Below are positions 8,781 to 17,717 of a DNA stretch of 64,000 nucleotides, piece by piece. The stretch's first letter is position 1, and each line of letters starts with the position of its first letter. Both the position numbers and the translations under genes were made by a program. The DNA is from Streptomyces sp. SID13031 (lineage in GTDB: Bacteria > Actinomycetota > Actinomycetes > Propionibacteriales > Kribbellaceae): contig NZ_JAAGLV010000009.1 of assembly GCF_010548305.1 (NCBI RefSeq), positions 186,001-250,000 of the forward strand, written 5' to 3'. The notes beneath the pieces were generated by a model. The model ran no database searches. It was not told the origin of the DNA and saw only the letters and a program-made list of their open reading frames with translations.

Positions 8781-9472
8781 GCACTCACCTTTCTATTGCG
8801 TACAGCAACTTCCCATTCGGGGATGACGTCGGTCGAGCACGCGACCTCGAAGCGGTGCCGCATCAGCAGCAGCGACGCCTCGTGCTGGGCGCGGTCGTCG
8901 CTGGCGACACAGTCCTCGACGATCACCACGTAGTAGTCGTTGAACAGTGCGTCGCGGGCAGTCGACTCGACACAGCCTTCCGTCGTGCAGCCGCTGACGA
9001 CGACCGTCTCGATGCCGTTGCTTCGCAACAGCAGATCGAGGCTCGTGCCCCAGAAGCCGCTCGAGCGCCACTTGGGTACGACGAGCTCGCCATCGCGCGG
9101 CACGAGCTCGTCGACGAACTCACGCCCGGCATCGCCCTGCTCGGTGAAGCGGAACCGCCCACTGGTGATGCTGTCCTGCCTCCGCAGGCGCAAATTGAAC
9201 CGTAGCTGTGCGGGCGACTCGCTCATTCCACCGGGCAAGGTCGTCATCTGTACATGGACGACCAGGACTCCGGCGGTACGAGCCGCAGCCAGCAACGCGG
9301 CGATCCGGGGACGTACCGCGGGATACATCGACAGGTCCACGCCCTGCCGGTCGAACGCGAACCCCGGCTCGACGAAATCCCGCTGCATGTCGATGATCAC
9401 CAGCGCGGCCCGGGCCGGATCGACCAGCTCATCGAGCTCGGTCAGAACCTGCTTGCCGCCGACTTCGATCAC
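8777..9472 (-). CDS. isochorismatase-fold cysteine hydrolase
   Basis: 231 residues with the Asp-Lys-Cys triad of the isochorismatase/nicotinamidase/N-carbamoylsarcosine amidase superfamily: LVIIDMQRDFVEPGF (Asp), VPKWRSSGFWGT (Lys) and VVSGCTTEGCVESTARDAL (Cys). The GTG start at 9472 lies within the stop of the binding-protein gene. Next to an M20 amidase and amidohydrolases, an amide or N-carbamoyl substrate is more likely than isochorismate. No siderophore genes are near. Confidence 0.88.
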   Translation of the reverse strand: MIEVGGKQVLTELDELVDPARAALVIIDMQRDFVEPGFAFDRQGVDLSMYPAVRPRIAALLAAARTAGVLVVHVQMTTLPGGMSESPAQLRFNLRLRRQDSITSGRFRFTEQGDAGREFVDELVPRDGELVVPKWRSSGFWGTSLDLLLRSNGIETVVVSGCTTEGCVESTARDALFNDYYVVIVEDCVASDDRAQHEASLLLMRHRFEVACSTDVIPEWEVAVRNRKVSA

Positions 9473-11136
9473 TGGAACGACGCCGCGTGGTAGTAGGAGT
9501 ACCCGGTCGGGCCGAAGTGCACGTCGGCGAGGTTGGCGGCGCCGGAGTACACGCCGCTGACGTTCCACAGCGGCAGGAAGATCGCGTCGTCCATCAGCGT
9601 GGTGGTGATCTTCTCGTAGGCAGCGGTCCGCGCGGTGCCGTCGACGATCGAGTTCGCCTTGGGGATGGCTGCGTCGATCTCCGGGTTCTTGTAGTGGGCC
9701 CAGTTGAAGCCGGACTTGACCTGGCCGCTGGTGGCCAGGTTGTTGAGCAGGTACGGGTCGACGTCGTAGTAGAAGATCGCCGACAGGTTCTGCACGCCCT
9801 GGTTGTACGACGCGGCCGCCGTGGTGAACGGCTGCGACTTGGTGGTCGAGCTGAAGCCGACCTCCTTGAGCGCGTTCACGACGTACTGCGTGGGCAGGTC
9901 GAACCCGTTCGCGCTCTGGATCAGGATGTCCAGGGTGAGCTTCTGGCCACCCTTGCTCCGGGTGCCGTCCGGGCCGGCGATCCAGCCGGCCTCGTCCAGC
10001 AGGCTCTTCGCCTTGGCCGGGTTGTACGCGTACATGGTGTCGTTGGCCTTGACGTAGCCAGGGGTGCTGGGGGTGAGGATGTTGTAGGCCGGCGTGAAGG
10101 CGCCCCGCAGTACGCTCTCGTTGAGCTTCTTCTGGTCGACCGCGTAGAGGATGGCCTGGCGGACCCTGAGGTCGTTCGTCGGGCCCTTGTCGACGTTGAT
10201 CGGGTAGCCGTACGGATGCCCGGTCGACGGCATGTCGTAGTGCTTGAACTGCGCCGTCTTCTTGACGGTCGCGATCGTGTCGGGGTCGAGGCTCATCGCC
10301 ATCTGCACCTGCCCACCGCGCAACGCGTTGTAGCGGGCGTTGGTGTCAAGCAGGATCTTGAAGCTCAGTTTCTCCAGCTTGGCCGGACCGGCCGGACCGA
10401 AGGGGGCCGGACCCCACTTGTAGGCAGGGTTCTTCGCCAGGCCGACATGGTCCTGGTTGACGTAGTCCACGAACTTGAACGGACCCGTGCCGGTCGGGTG
10501 GGCGGCGATGTCGGTGCCGTACTTCGTCAGCGCCGCGGGTGACTGCATCCCGTAGGTGATGTTGGTCATCTCGTGTTCGAAGGCCGCGTTGGGCTGGGAG
10601 AAGACCACCTTCGCCGTGTACTGGTCGACGACCACGGTTTCCTGGTACGGGCCGAGCCCGCCCTTGGCCGAGCGGGACTTGGTCGCCGGGTCGACGATGT
10701 GGTCGAACGTCGCCTTGACCGCGTTCGCGTCGAAGTGCGTGCCGTCGTGGAAGTCGACGTCGTCGCGCAGCTTGAACGTGTACGTCGTGGCGTCCTTCGA
10801 CACCTCGTAGCTCTTGGCCAGTCCCGGGTGCATCACGTTCTTGCCCGAGGCGTCCGGCAGCCACCAGAACAACGGGTCGTAGATGTGCGTGATCATCATC
10901 GCGACCATCGCCAGGCCGGTGGCCCCGGGGTCGAGCGAGTCCGGCTCCTGGTAGACCCCGACCGTCAAGGTGCTCGTCTTGCTACCTGCGCCCGAGCCGG
11001 ACGCGTTGTCCGAGCAGGCCGCGAGCACCGAGCCGCCGCCGAGCGCGAGCAGGCCGGCCGCGCCGGCTTTCAGCAGGCTCCGGCGGCTGTAAAGCTCCGA
11101 GCGTAAGGCGGGTGAAATGGTGGGTTCGAGGCTCAC
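9469..11136 (-). CDS. ABC transporter substrate-binding lipoprotein, family 5 (dipeptide/oligopeptide type)
   Basis: 555 residues. The N-terminus has a twin-arginine-like SRRSLLKAGAAG, then a hydrophobic run and a lipobox LAAC, so it is probably a Tat- or Sec-exported lipoprotein. The body has the DppA/OppA family-5 layout (EPDSLDP; YTFKLRDDVDFHDGTHFDAN; RQAILYAVDQKKLNESV). Its permeases and ATPases are not next to it but in the divergent plus-strand operon 2.5 kb away. It contains one rare TTA codon (codon 11, 11104-11106). Coupled to the M20 gene (GTGA). Confidence 0.92.
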   Translation of the reverse strand: MSLEPTISPALRSELYSRRSLLKAGAAGLLALGGGSVLAACSDNASGSGAGSKTSTLTVGVYQEPDSLDPGATGLAMVAMMITHIYDPLFWWLPDASGKNVMHPGLAKSYEVSKDATTYTFKLRDDVDFHDGTHFDANAVKATFDHIVDPATKSRSAKGGLGPYQETVVVDQYTAKVVFSQPNAAFEHEMTNITYGMQSPAALTKYGTDIAAHPTGTGPFKFVDYVNQDHVGLAKNPAYKWGPAPFGPAGPAKLEKLSFKILLDTNARYNALRGGQVQMAMSLDPDTIATVKKTAQFKHYDMPSTGHPYGYPINVDKGPTNDLRVRQAILYAVDQKKLNESVLRGAFTPAYNILTPSTPGYVKANDTMYAYNPAKAKSLLDEAGWIAGPDGTRSKGGQKLTLDILIQSANGFDLPTQYVVNALKEVGFSSTTKSQPFTTAAASYNQGVQNLSAIFYYDVDPYLLNNLATSGQVKSGFNWAHYKNPEIDAAIPKANSIVDGTARTAAYEKITTTLMDDAIFLPLWNVSGVYSGAANLADVHFGPTGYSYYHAASFQ

Positions 11137-12380
11137 GATGGACTCCTTCTGCTTTCTGGTTCTTCTGTCTGCGCCCCCAGTCGCTCGAGTGACCGGATGG
11201 CCAGCTCGGCATGGAGCAGTGCGCCCCGAGTCATCACTTGATCGTCGAACCGCGCCAGCGGGCTGTGGTTGCTGGGCGCGTTCGCGAAATCGTCCGCCAC
11301 CGAGGCGCCGAGCATCAGGTAGCTGCCCGGGACGGCCTGCAGTACGCGGGAGAAGTCCTCCGAGCCCGACTCGGGGAACTCCATCGGCAGGAACTGGTCC
11401 TGGCCAAACACGTCGGACACCACGTCCGCGACGAACCCCGCGTGGAAGGGGTCGTTGACGGTCGCCGGGTACTCCCGGATGTACTCCACCTCGACCTCCA
11501 GCCCATGCGCCAGGGCGATGCCCTGGCAGACCGCCGTCGCGAGCGGACCGACCGCTTCACCGTTCGCGGCGGAGAAGGTCCGGACGGTGGCCTGGAAGTC
11601 AGCGGTGTCCGGAATGACGTTGCTGGCGCTGCCGGCGGCGACAGCGCCGACCGTGATCACGACCGGGTCGAAGATGTCGAACCGCCGGGTCACCATCGTC
11701 TGCAGTGAGGTGATCATCTCGGCGGCCGCCGAGATCGGGTCACGGCCGAGGTGTGGCGACGAGCCGTGGCCGCCCCGGCCCTGGACCGTCACCTTCAGCT
11801 TGCTGCTCGACGACATCATCGTGTTACCGCGGGTGGTGAAGACACCGTTCGGCGTCTTGCCCGAGCGGACGTGCATGCCGTAGGCGGCACTCGCCTGAGG
11901 GCCGGCAGCGGTCAGCACGCCCTCCTTGATCATGGCACCGGCACCGTCGAAGCCCTCTTCGCCGGGCTGGAACATGAAGACGATGTCGCCGGCGAGCTCG
12001 TTTCGCCGCTCGGCGAGCAGCCGCGCGGCGCCGACGAGCATCGCCATGTGCAGGTCATGACCGCAGGCATGCATCGCACCGGCGATCTCGCTGCTGAACG
12101 GCTCGCCGCTGCGCTCCTGCACCGGCAACGCGTCCATATCGGCGCGAAGCAGTACGGCGGTGCCGGTACTGCGACCGCCGCGGAGTACCCCGGTGATGGA
12201 AGTGACGCTCTTGCCGAGGGTGATCTCCAGCCCGAGGTCCCCGAGCGCCCCTAGCAGCGTCTCCTGGGTCCTGGGCAGCTGCAGCCCGATCTCCGGACCG
12301 CGGTGCAGCCGGTGCCGGAGTTCAGTCATCTCCGGGCCCAGCTCCGCGACGTCCGAACGAAGTGTGCCGCTGATCGTCAT
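11133..12380 (-). CDS. M20-family amidohydrolase (amino-acid N-acyl/conjugate hydrolase)
   Basis: 415-residue M20D peptidase/aminoacylase: LLRADMDALPVQ (metal Asp), GAMHACGHDLHMAML, FMFQPGEEGFDGAGAMI (Glu-Glu pair), GMHVRSGKTPNG and the C-terminal SEDFSRVL. The family includes hippurate, indole-acetyl-amino acid and p-aminobenzoyl-glutamate hydrolases. The ATG at 12380 has AAGGGAAA upstream. It is the first gene of the minus operon and divergent from the Lrp-type regulator, 95 bases away. It probably makes the first cut on an imported amide conjugate. Confidence 0.92.
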   Translation of the reverse strand: MTISGTLRSDVAELGPEMTELRHRLHRGPEIGLQLPRTQETLLGALGDLGLEITLGKSVTSITGVLRGGRSTGTAVLLRADMDALPVQERSGEPFSSEIAGAMHACGHDLHMAMLVGAARLLAERRNELAGDIVFMFQPGEEGFDGAGAMIKEGVLTAAGPQASAAYGMHVRSGKTPNGVFTTRGNTMMSSSSKLKVTVQGRGGHGSSPHLGRDPISAAAEMITSLQTMVTRRFDIFDPVVITVGAVAAGSASNVIPDTADFQATVRTFSAANGEAVGPLATAVCQGIALAHGLEVEVEYIREYPATVNDPFHAGFVADVVSDVFGQDQFLPMEFPESGSEDFSRVLQAVPGSYLMLGASVADDFANAPSNHSPLARFDDQVMTRGALLHAELAIRSLERLGAQTEEPESRRSPS

Positions 12381-12475
12381 GCATTTTCCCTTGCTCGCTG
12401 GAGTTGCCCTCAAGCTAAGATCACATCTGTTACATGTTGGTTTCGTGCTTGATTTCATTCAGAACAGGCCGCTTT

Positions 12476-13540
12476 ATGAAGGAATCCACCAATCTCACCA
12501 GTGACGACCGGGAGCTCATCGGAGCCCTCCAGGTCGGCCCGCGGGCGCCGTGGACCGAGATCGGCGAGGCCCTCGGAGTCAGCGGCGTCACGGCCGCGCG
12601 CCGCTGGGAACGCATCAGCGCGACCGGCGTCGCCTGGGTGACCGCGGCTCCGGGCATGAGCCGCAACACCGAGCAGTGCGTCGCGTACGTCGAGGTCGAC
12701 TGCCAGCCGGGCAAACGCAAGGAAGTGGCGGCCGAGCTGGCCAGGCACGAGATCGTCCTGACGGTGGAGATCACCACCGGCACCGCGGACATCCTGCTCA
12801 CCATCGCCGCCGCGAACCTGATCACGCTGTCGCACTATCTGCTGGACCACCTGGGCAGCATGGAGAGCGTGCTCAGGACCAGAGCGCGGATCGCCACCAA
12901 GATCTACACGGAGGGATCCGCGTGGCGCCTGATGGACCTTCCCGACGACACCCTCCGGGTGCTGGAGCGGCTGCGCTCCAAACCTGAGCCGGTCCGGCCC
13001 GACGAGGCCGTCATCATGACTCCGGACGTGCAGCGGCTGGCCGGTCTGCTGACGGTCAACGGACGAGCCTCGTACGCCGAACTCGCGGCAGACGCGGACC
13101 TCAGCCCGACCACCGTGCGGCGGCATGTCGGCAAGCTGCTGGGCGGCGGCATGCTCGTCCCCCGCACCGACGTGGCAGCCGAGCTCTCGGGCTCACCGGT
13201 GCAGGTCTACCTGTGGGCCGACGCGCCCGTCGACGGGCTGCCGGCGACGGCTCGGACGATCTCGCAGATCCGCCAGGTGCGACTGTGCACCACGGTGTCG
13301 TCCGCGCCGAGCATGTTGCTCTGTGCCTGGCTGCACACCGTCGAGGAGGTGCATCGACTGGAGCTGGCGATCGCGAACCGGCTCCCCCAGGTCCGCATCG
13401 TCGACCGGCTCGTCGTGCTGCGGACGGTGAAGCGGATGGGGCGATTGCTGGACCACCACGGGCGCGCCATCGGGGTCGTCCCGATCAACATCTGGGAGGA
13501 CACCCTCGAGCATCCGGCCGGCCTCGACCCGGTGTACTGA
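12476..13540 (+). CDS. tandem-domain Lrp/AsnC-family transcriptional regulator
   Basis: 354 residues built as two AsnC/Lrp units in one chain: an HTH (LTSDDRELIGALQVGPRAPW, ~residues 6-60) with its ligand-binding part, then a second HTH (VQRLAGLLTVNGRASYAELA...TVRRHVGKL, from ~residue 180) with a second sensor part. Such double-length Lrp regulators are common in actinomycetes. The ATG at 12476 is preferred because upstream ATG 12434 would add residues unlike an HTH lead-in. It lies between the two catabolic/transport operons and is the obvious candidate to regulate both in response to an amino acid-like ligand. Confidence 0.88.
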   Translation: MKESTNLTSDDRELIGALQVGPRAPWTEIGEALGVSGVTAARRWERISATGVAWVTAAPGMSRNTEQCVAYVEVDCQPGKRKEVAAELARHEIVLTVEITTGTADILLTIAAANLITLSHYLLDHLGSMESVLRTRARIATKIYTEGSAWRLMDLPDDTLRVLERLRSKPEPVRPDEAVIMTPDVQRLAGLLTVNGRASYAELAADADLSPTTVRRHVGKLLGGGMLVPRTDVAAELSGSPVQVYLWADAPVDGLPATARTISQIRQVRLCTTVSSAPSMLLCAWLHTVEEVHRLELAIANRLPQVRIVDRLVVLRTVKRMGRLLDHHGRAIGVVPINIWEDTLEHPAGLDPVY

Positions 13541-13664
13541 ATTTATCGGCCGTCGCGGGGAGGCCGCTGAAGAAATCCGCCAAACCGGCGGCCACCCGGC
13601 TGGCCGTGATCCGGCTGAAACAGGTCTGTAAGCCGGTGTACACCGAGAGGGGAAATCTGGATGT

Positions 13665-13689
13665 GACAATGGCGGGCTACAAAATTGTC
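13665..13689. promoter_or_regulatory. inverted repeat directly before the permease operon
   Basis: GACAAT (13665-13670) and ATTGTC (13684-13689) form a perfect 6-bp inverted repeat with a 13-base spacer, ending one base before the permease start codon. It suits a dimeric repressor or Lrp-type site. No identical copy was found by eye in the 12381-12475 divergent region, so the link to the neighbouring regulator is a guess. Confidence 0.4.
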
Positions 13690-13690
13690 C

Positions 13691-14623
13691 ATGACCTTTG
13701 TCCTCCGCCGTCTGCTCGCCTCGATCCCCGTGATCGTCGGCGTCACGATCGTCGCGTTCCTGCTGATCCACCTGGTCCCGGGTGATCCGGCGCAGGCCAT
13801 GCTGTTCGGCTCGAACGCGACCCCGGAGCAGATCGATGAGCTCCGCAACCAGCTCGGTCTGACCCAGCCGCTGTGGCAGCAGTACCTGGACTTCTTCGGG
13901 CAACTGCTGCACGGCGACCTGGGAACGTCCTACGTCACCCACAACTCGGTCGGTTACGAGCTCGTCTCCCGCGCACCGAGCACGCTCGCCCTGACCGGTA
14001 CGGCGATGCTCGTGGCCGTCCTGGTCGGCGTACCGCTCGGGCTCGTGGCCGGGGTCCGGCCCAACTCGTGGCTGGACACGATCGCCCGCTTCGTCTCCTT
14101 CGTCGGCGTCGCGATCCCGTACTTCTTCCTGGCCCTGCTACTCGTCCTCGGCTTCGCCTTCCACCTCAACTGGCTGCCGGCGATCGACAACGGCACCGCC
14201 AGCGGTCTGATCCTGCCTGCCATCTCGCTCGGCTGGGGTTACGCCGCGATCCTCACCCGGCTGATCCGCGGGCGGGTGATCGAGGAGTACCGCAGTGACT
14301 ACGTGAAGTCGGCCCGGGGCCGGGGGTGTTCGGAACTGCGCGTCCTGCTGGCGCACGTCTTCCGGAACTCCTCGACACCGGCCGTCACGATGATCGGCCT
14401 GCAGTTCGGCAACATCCTCACCGGAGCCGCCGTGACCGAGGTGATCTTCGGTCGCGCCGGGGTGGGCAGCTTCCTGGCCACGTCGATCACCACGAAGAAC
14501 ATCCCCGTCGTCCAAGGAGCGATCGTGCTGATCGGCCTCAGCTACATCGTCATCAACCTGGTCGTCGACCTCGTCGTCGGGGCGATCGACCCCCGCACCC
14601 AGCTGAACATGGCCTCGGCATGA
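13691..14623 (+). CDS. ABC transporter permease (DppB-type)
   Basis: 310-residue inner-membrane protein with the DppB/OppB pattern: LRRLLASIPVIVGVTIVAFL (TM1), the LVPGDPA motif, a long periplasmic loop, then five further TMs and a C-terminal EAA-like loop (RGRGCSELRVLLAHVFRNS). The ATG at 13691 is used; the reading frame also has a TTG six bases upstream, and neither has a strong ribosome site. The stop overlaps the next permease (ATGA). It should work with the binding protein encoded at 9469-11136. Confidence 0.92.
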   Translation: MTFVLRRLLASIPVIVGVTIVAFLLIHLVPGDPAQAMLFGSNATPEQIDELRNQLGLTQPLWQQYLDFFGQLLHGDLGTSYVTHNSVGYELVSRAPSTLALTGTAMLVAVLVGVPLGLVAGVRPNSWLDTIARFVSFVGVAIPYFFLALLLVLGFAFHLNWLPAIDNGTASGLILPAISLGWGYAAILTRLIRGRVIEEYRSDYVKSARGRGCSELRVLLAHVFRNSSTPAVTMIGLQFGNILTGAAVTEVIFGRAGVGSFLATSITTKNIPVVQGAIVLIGLSYIVINLVVDLVVGAIDPRTQLNMASA

Positions 14624-15543
14624 TCGCCCGGAGCCGCTACGGCCGGATCGTGACATCGGTGCTGATGGTGATCATCCTGCTTGCCTTCCTGGTGCTGCTC
14701 GTCCATCCCGGGCTGTTCGCACACACCAGCCCACTGGACAACGGTGACAGCCCGATGGCCCCGCCGGGCGGCCCTCACCTCTTCGGCACCGACCAGCTCG
14801 GCCGCGACATCTTCAGCCGGGTGATCTACGGCGCCCGGCCGGTGCTGGCAGCCAGCCTGGGCGGCGTCCTGCTCGCGATGCTCGCCGGTGTCGCGATCGG
14901 CCTGGTCGGCGGGATGGCACCACGGACCGTCAGCCTCGTCGTGATGCGGATCGTCGACGTGCTGCTCGCCCTTCCGGTGCTGCTGATCGCGCTCATCCTG
15001 ATCGCCACCCTCGGCGCCGGGGTGAAGAGCATCATTCTCGCGCTGGGCGTCGCCTACACGCCCGGGTTCGCCCGGATCGTGGAGGCGTCGGTCCGGAGGC
15101 TGCGCTCGATCGAGTACGTCCAGGCCGCCAGGATGTTCGGCTCCACCGGCCCGCGGACCGCCGTCCGGCACCTGTTGCCCAACCTGGTCACCGAGGTGGT
15201 CGTGATGGCAAGCAGCGCCGTCGGCTGGGCCGTCCTGACGGCGACCACGCTGAGCTTCCTCGGCCTCGGGGTGCAACTGCCGAACCCTGACTGGGGCAGC
15301 GATCTGGCGGCCGGCGCGACGAGTCTGTCGACGGCCTGGTGGCTGTCCACCTTCTCCGGGATCGCGATCACCCTCACCATCCTGGTCGCCAACTTCGCCG
15401 GCGACTGGGTGATGACACTGATCGACTCGAGCGGACGGGGGTGGACGAGATTCCGGGCTCTCGGCGGGCTCCGGACCAGCCTGCCCAGGACCGCTCCCGG
15501 CCCGACCATCGTTACCACCTTGGCCTCCGAGGAGACGACATGA
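14620..15543 (+). CDS. ABC transporter permease (DppC-type)
   Basis: 307-residue second permease: one N-terminal TM (TSVLMVIILLAFLVLLV), the HLFGTDQLGRDIFSRVIYGA signature of DppC/OppC proteins, five more TMs and the EAA loop (RLRSIEYVQAARMFGSTGPR). The ATG at 14620 overlaps the previous stop and its own stop overlaps the ATPase start at 15540, so the three genes are coupled. Confidence 0.92.
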   Translation: MIARSRYGRIVTSVLMVIILLAFLVLLVHPGLFAHTSPLDNGDSPMAPPGGPHLFGTDQLGRDIFSRVIYGARPVLAASLGGVLLAMLAGVAIGLVGGMAPRTVSLVVMRIVDVLLALPVLLIALILIATLGAGVKSIILALGVAYTPGFARIVEASVRRLRSIEYVQAARMFGSTGPRTAVRHLLPNLVTEVVVMASSAVGWAVLTATTLSFLGLGVQLPNPDWGSDLAAGATSLSTAWWLSTFSGIAITLTILVANFAGDWVMTLIDSSGRGWTRFRALGGLRTSLPRTAPGPTIVTTLASEETT

Positions 15544-17615
15544 GCACCACTTCCCCTGCCATCGCGGCGCCGAGTACGCAGTACGGCGAGACGGTGCTGA
15601 GCATTCGCGACCTGCAGGTCGAGATCCGCACTCCGAACGGCGTGGTGCGGCCGGTCGACGGCGTCACCTTCTCCGTGCGGGCCGGCGAAACCGTCGGCCT
15701 CGTGGGCGAGTCAGGATCAGGCAAGACGATGACCGGGATGTCGGTGCTGCAGTTGCTGCCGCCCGGCGGGTCCGTCGTCGGCGGCTCCATCGAGTTCGAC
15801 GGGCACGAGCTGACGGCGATGACCCCGGCCGAGCTCCGGAAGCTGCGCGGCAACGACATCGCCGCCGTCTTCCAGGATCCGATGACGTCGCTGAATCCGA
15901 CCCGGACGATCGGCAGCCAGCTGCGTGAGGCGTACCGCATCCACCGACCGGGTACGTCCGTCGCCGAGGCCAACCGCCGCGCCGAGGAAGTCCTCTCGCT
16001 GGTCCGGATGCCGCGGCCGAAAGAGCGCCTCCGGGACTATCCGCACCAGCTGTCAGGCGGTATGCGGCAGCGCGCGATGATCGCCATCGCGCTGCTGTGC
16101 GAACCGCGGTTGCTGATCGCGGATGAGCCGACCACCGCACTCGACGTCTCGATCCAGGCCCAGATCCTCGAACTGCTGGACGACCTGAAGGCTCGCCTGG
16201 GGATGGGCATCATCCTGGTCACCCATGACCTGGGCGTGATCGCCGGTCACGCCGACAAGGTGGCGGTCATGTACGGCGGTCGCATCGTCGAGGAGGCACC
16301 GACGGCCGAGCTGTTCGCCGCGCCGAGCCACCGGTACACGCAGGCGCTGTTCGAGTCGATGCCGACCATGGAGCTGGATGCCAGTCGTGCGCTGGCCTCG
16401 ATCCCCGGTCTTCCTCCGCAGTTGATCGACCTGCCACCGATGTGCCGCTTCGCACCTCGCTGTCGTTTCGCCGGCCAGGACTGCCGAACCGAGAACCCCT
16501 CGTCGGTAGAAGTGGCCCCCGGCCACACCCACTCGTGCTTCCACCCGCGGCCGACCGACATCAGCGACGCCGAGGAGGAGCATCTCTACACCGAACTGGA
16601 CCTCGGCCCGCGCGGCGGTACGGGACGGACCCTGGTGACGCTCGACTCGATCGAGAAGCAGTACCGGATCAAGAACCCGGCACCGTTCAAGCCGCGCCGG
16701 GTGCTGCACGCGGTCTCGAACGTCAGCCTCGACGTGATCGAGGGCGAAACGCTCGGCATTGTCGGCGAGTCAGGATCGGGCAAGACGACGGTCGGCCGGA
16801 TGCTCGTCGGTCTCGAGACGCCCACCAGCGGCGCAGTACTGTTCGACGGCCGCGACATCAGCCGCCTCACCCCCTCGGCCCAACGCAGGCGCGGCGGCGA
16901 CCTGCAGCTGATGTTCCAGGACTCCGCGGCCGCCCTCGACCCGCGGATGAACGTCGCCGACCTGATCGCCGAGCCGCTGGCCGCCCAGCACATCGGCAGC
17001 CGCAGCGAACGGCGGGCAAAGGTGATGGAGCTGATCGACGCCGTCGGTCTACCGCGGACCGCGGCCACGCGACGTGCCTACGAGTTCTCCGGCGGTCAGC
17101 GGCAGCGGATCGCGATGGCCCGCGCCCTCGTTCTGCGACCGAAGGTGGTCGTCGCCGACGAACCGGTCTCCGCGCTCGACGTCTCCATCCAGGCGCAGAT
17201 CCTCAACCTGATGCGTTCCCTGCAGGCGGCCTACTCCCTCACCTACGTGGTCATCTCGCACGACCTGTCCCTGCTCAGGTACATGTCGGACCGCATCGGC
17301 GTGATGTACCTGGGCAAGCTGGTCGAGCTGGGTCCCAGCGCCGAGGTCTACGCAGCGCCCCGGCATCCCTACACCGCGGGCCTGATCGCCTCCGTCCCTG
17401 TCCCCGACCCGGGCCGGCGGAACGAGACGCCGGAGGCGGGGCTCGTGGGCGAGATCGCCTCGGCTATCGACCCGCCCAGCGGCTGCCGTTTCCGCACCCG
17501 CTGTCCCCTGGCCACGGACCTGTGTGCCCGCGAGGAGCCGGGCCTGGTCCTGCGGGACGGACCCCACGCCGTCGCCTGCCACTACCCGCTGACCACGGAC
17601 GGCGGCCCGATCTGA
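15540..17615 (+). CDS. fused double ABC ATPase (DppD-DppF type)
   Basis: 691-residue protein carrying both nucleotide-binding domains of a peptide-type importer. NBD1: Walker A GESGSGKT (~residue 58), signature LSGGMRQR, Walker B LLIADEPTTALD, followed by the oligopeptide C-terminal domain with Cys-rich CRFAPRCRFAGQDC. NBD2: GESGSGKT (~residue 409), FSGGQRQR, VVADEPVSALD, again ending in a Cys-rich CRFRTRCPLATDLC motif, typical of the Opp/Dpp C-terminal Fe-S-like region. Completes the importer with the two upstream permeases. Confidence 0.93.
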   Translation: MSTTSPAIAAPSTQYGETVLSIRDLQVEIRTPNGVVRPVDGVTFSVRAGETVGLVGESGSGKTMTGMSVLQLLPPGGSVVGGSIEFDGHELTAMTPAELRKLRGNDIAAVFQDPMTSLNPTRTIGSQLREAYRIHRPGTSVAEANRRAEEVLSLVRMPRPKERLRDYPHQLSGGMRQRAMIAIALLCEPRLLIADEPTTALDVSIQAQILELLDDLKARLGMGIILVTHDLGVIAGHADKVAVMYGGRIVEEAPTAELFAAPSHRYTQALFESMPTMELDASRALASIPGLPPQLIDLPPMCRFAPRCRFAGQDCRTENPSSVEVAPGHTHSCFHPRPTDISDAEEEHLYTELDLGPRGGTGRTLVTLDSIEKQYRIKNPAPFKPRRVLHAVSNVSLDVIEGETLGIVGESGSGKTTVGRMLVGLETPTSGAVLFDGRDISRLTPSAQRRRGGDLQLMFQDSAAALDPRMNVADLIAEPLAAQHIGSRSERRAKVMELIDAVGLPRTAATRRAYEFSGGQRQRIAMARALVLRPKVVVADEPVSALDVSIQAQILNLMRSLQAAYSLTYVVISHDLSLLRYMSDRIGVMYLGKLVELGPSAEVYAAPRHPYTAGLIASVPVPDPGRRNETPEAGLVGEIASAIDPPSGCRFRTRCPLATDLCAREEPGLVLRDGPHAVACHYPLTTDGGPI

Positions 17616-17674
17616 GCCCCTGACCTGCTATCGCCGCCGCCTGATTCAAGAGTGGGTACAAGACGCGCGGGGCA

Positions 17675-17691
17675 CCTGGTGCCTCACCAGG
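17675..17691 (+). terminator. short hairpin after the importer operon
   Basis: CCTGGTG (17675-17681), loop CCT, CACCAGG (17685-17691). A perfect 7-bp stem about 60 bases after the ATPase stop and 26 before the next start. There is no T-tract, so the terminator role is tentative. Confidence 0.4.
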
Positions 17692-17717
17692 ATTGTCCGA
17701 CCAGGTAAGAAGGAGTC

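Noticed and set aside
6630..8933. Very long plus-strand ORF (767 codons)
   Set aside because: It lies opposite three amidohydrolase genes with clear motifs and coupled starts. Long antisense ORFs are expected at this GC content.
12381..12475. Operator for the Lrp regulator around ACATGT
   Set aside because: Only a 6-bp palindrome with no clear second copy, too weak to list.
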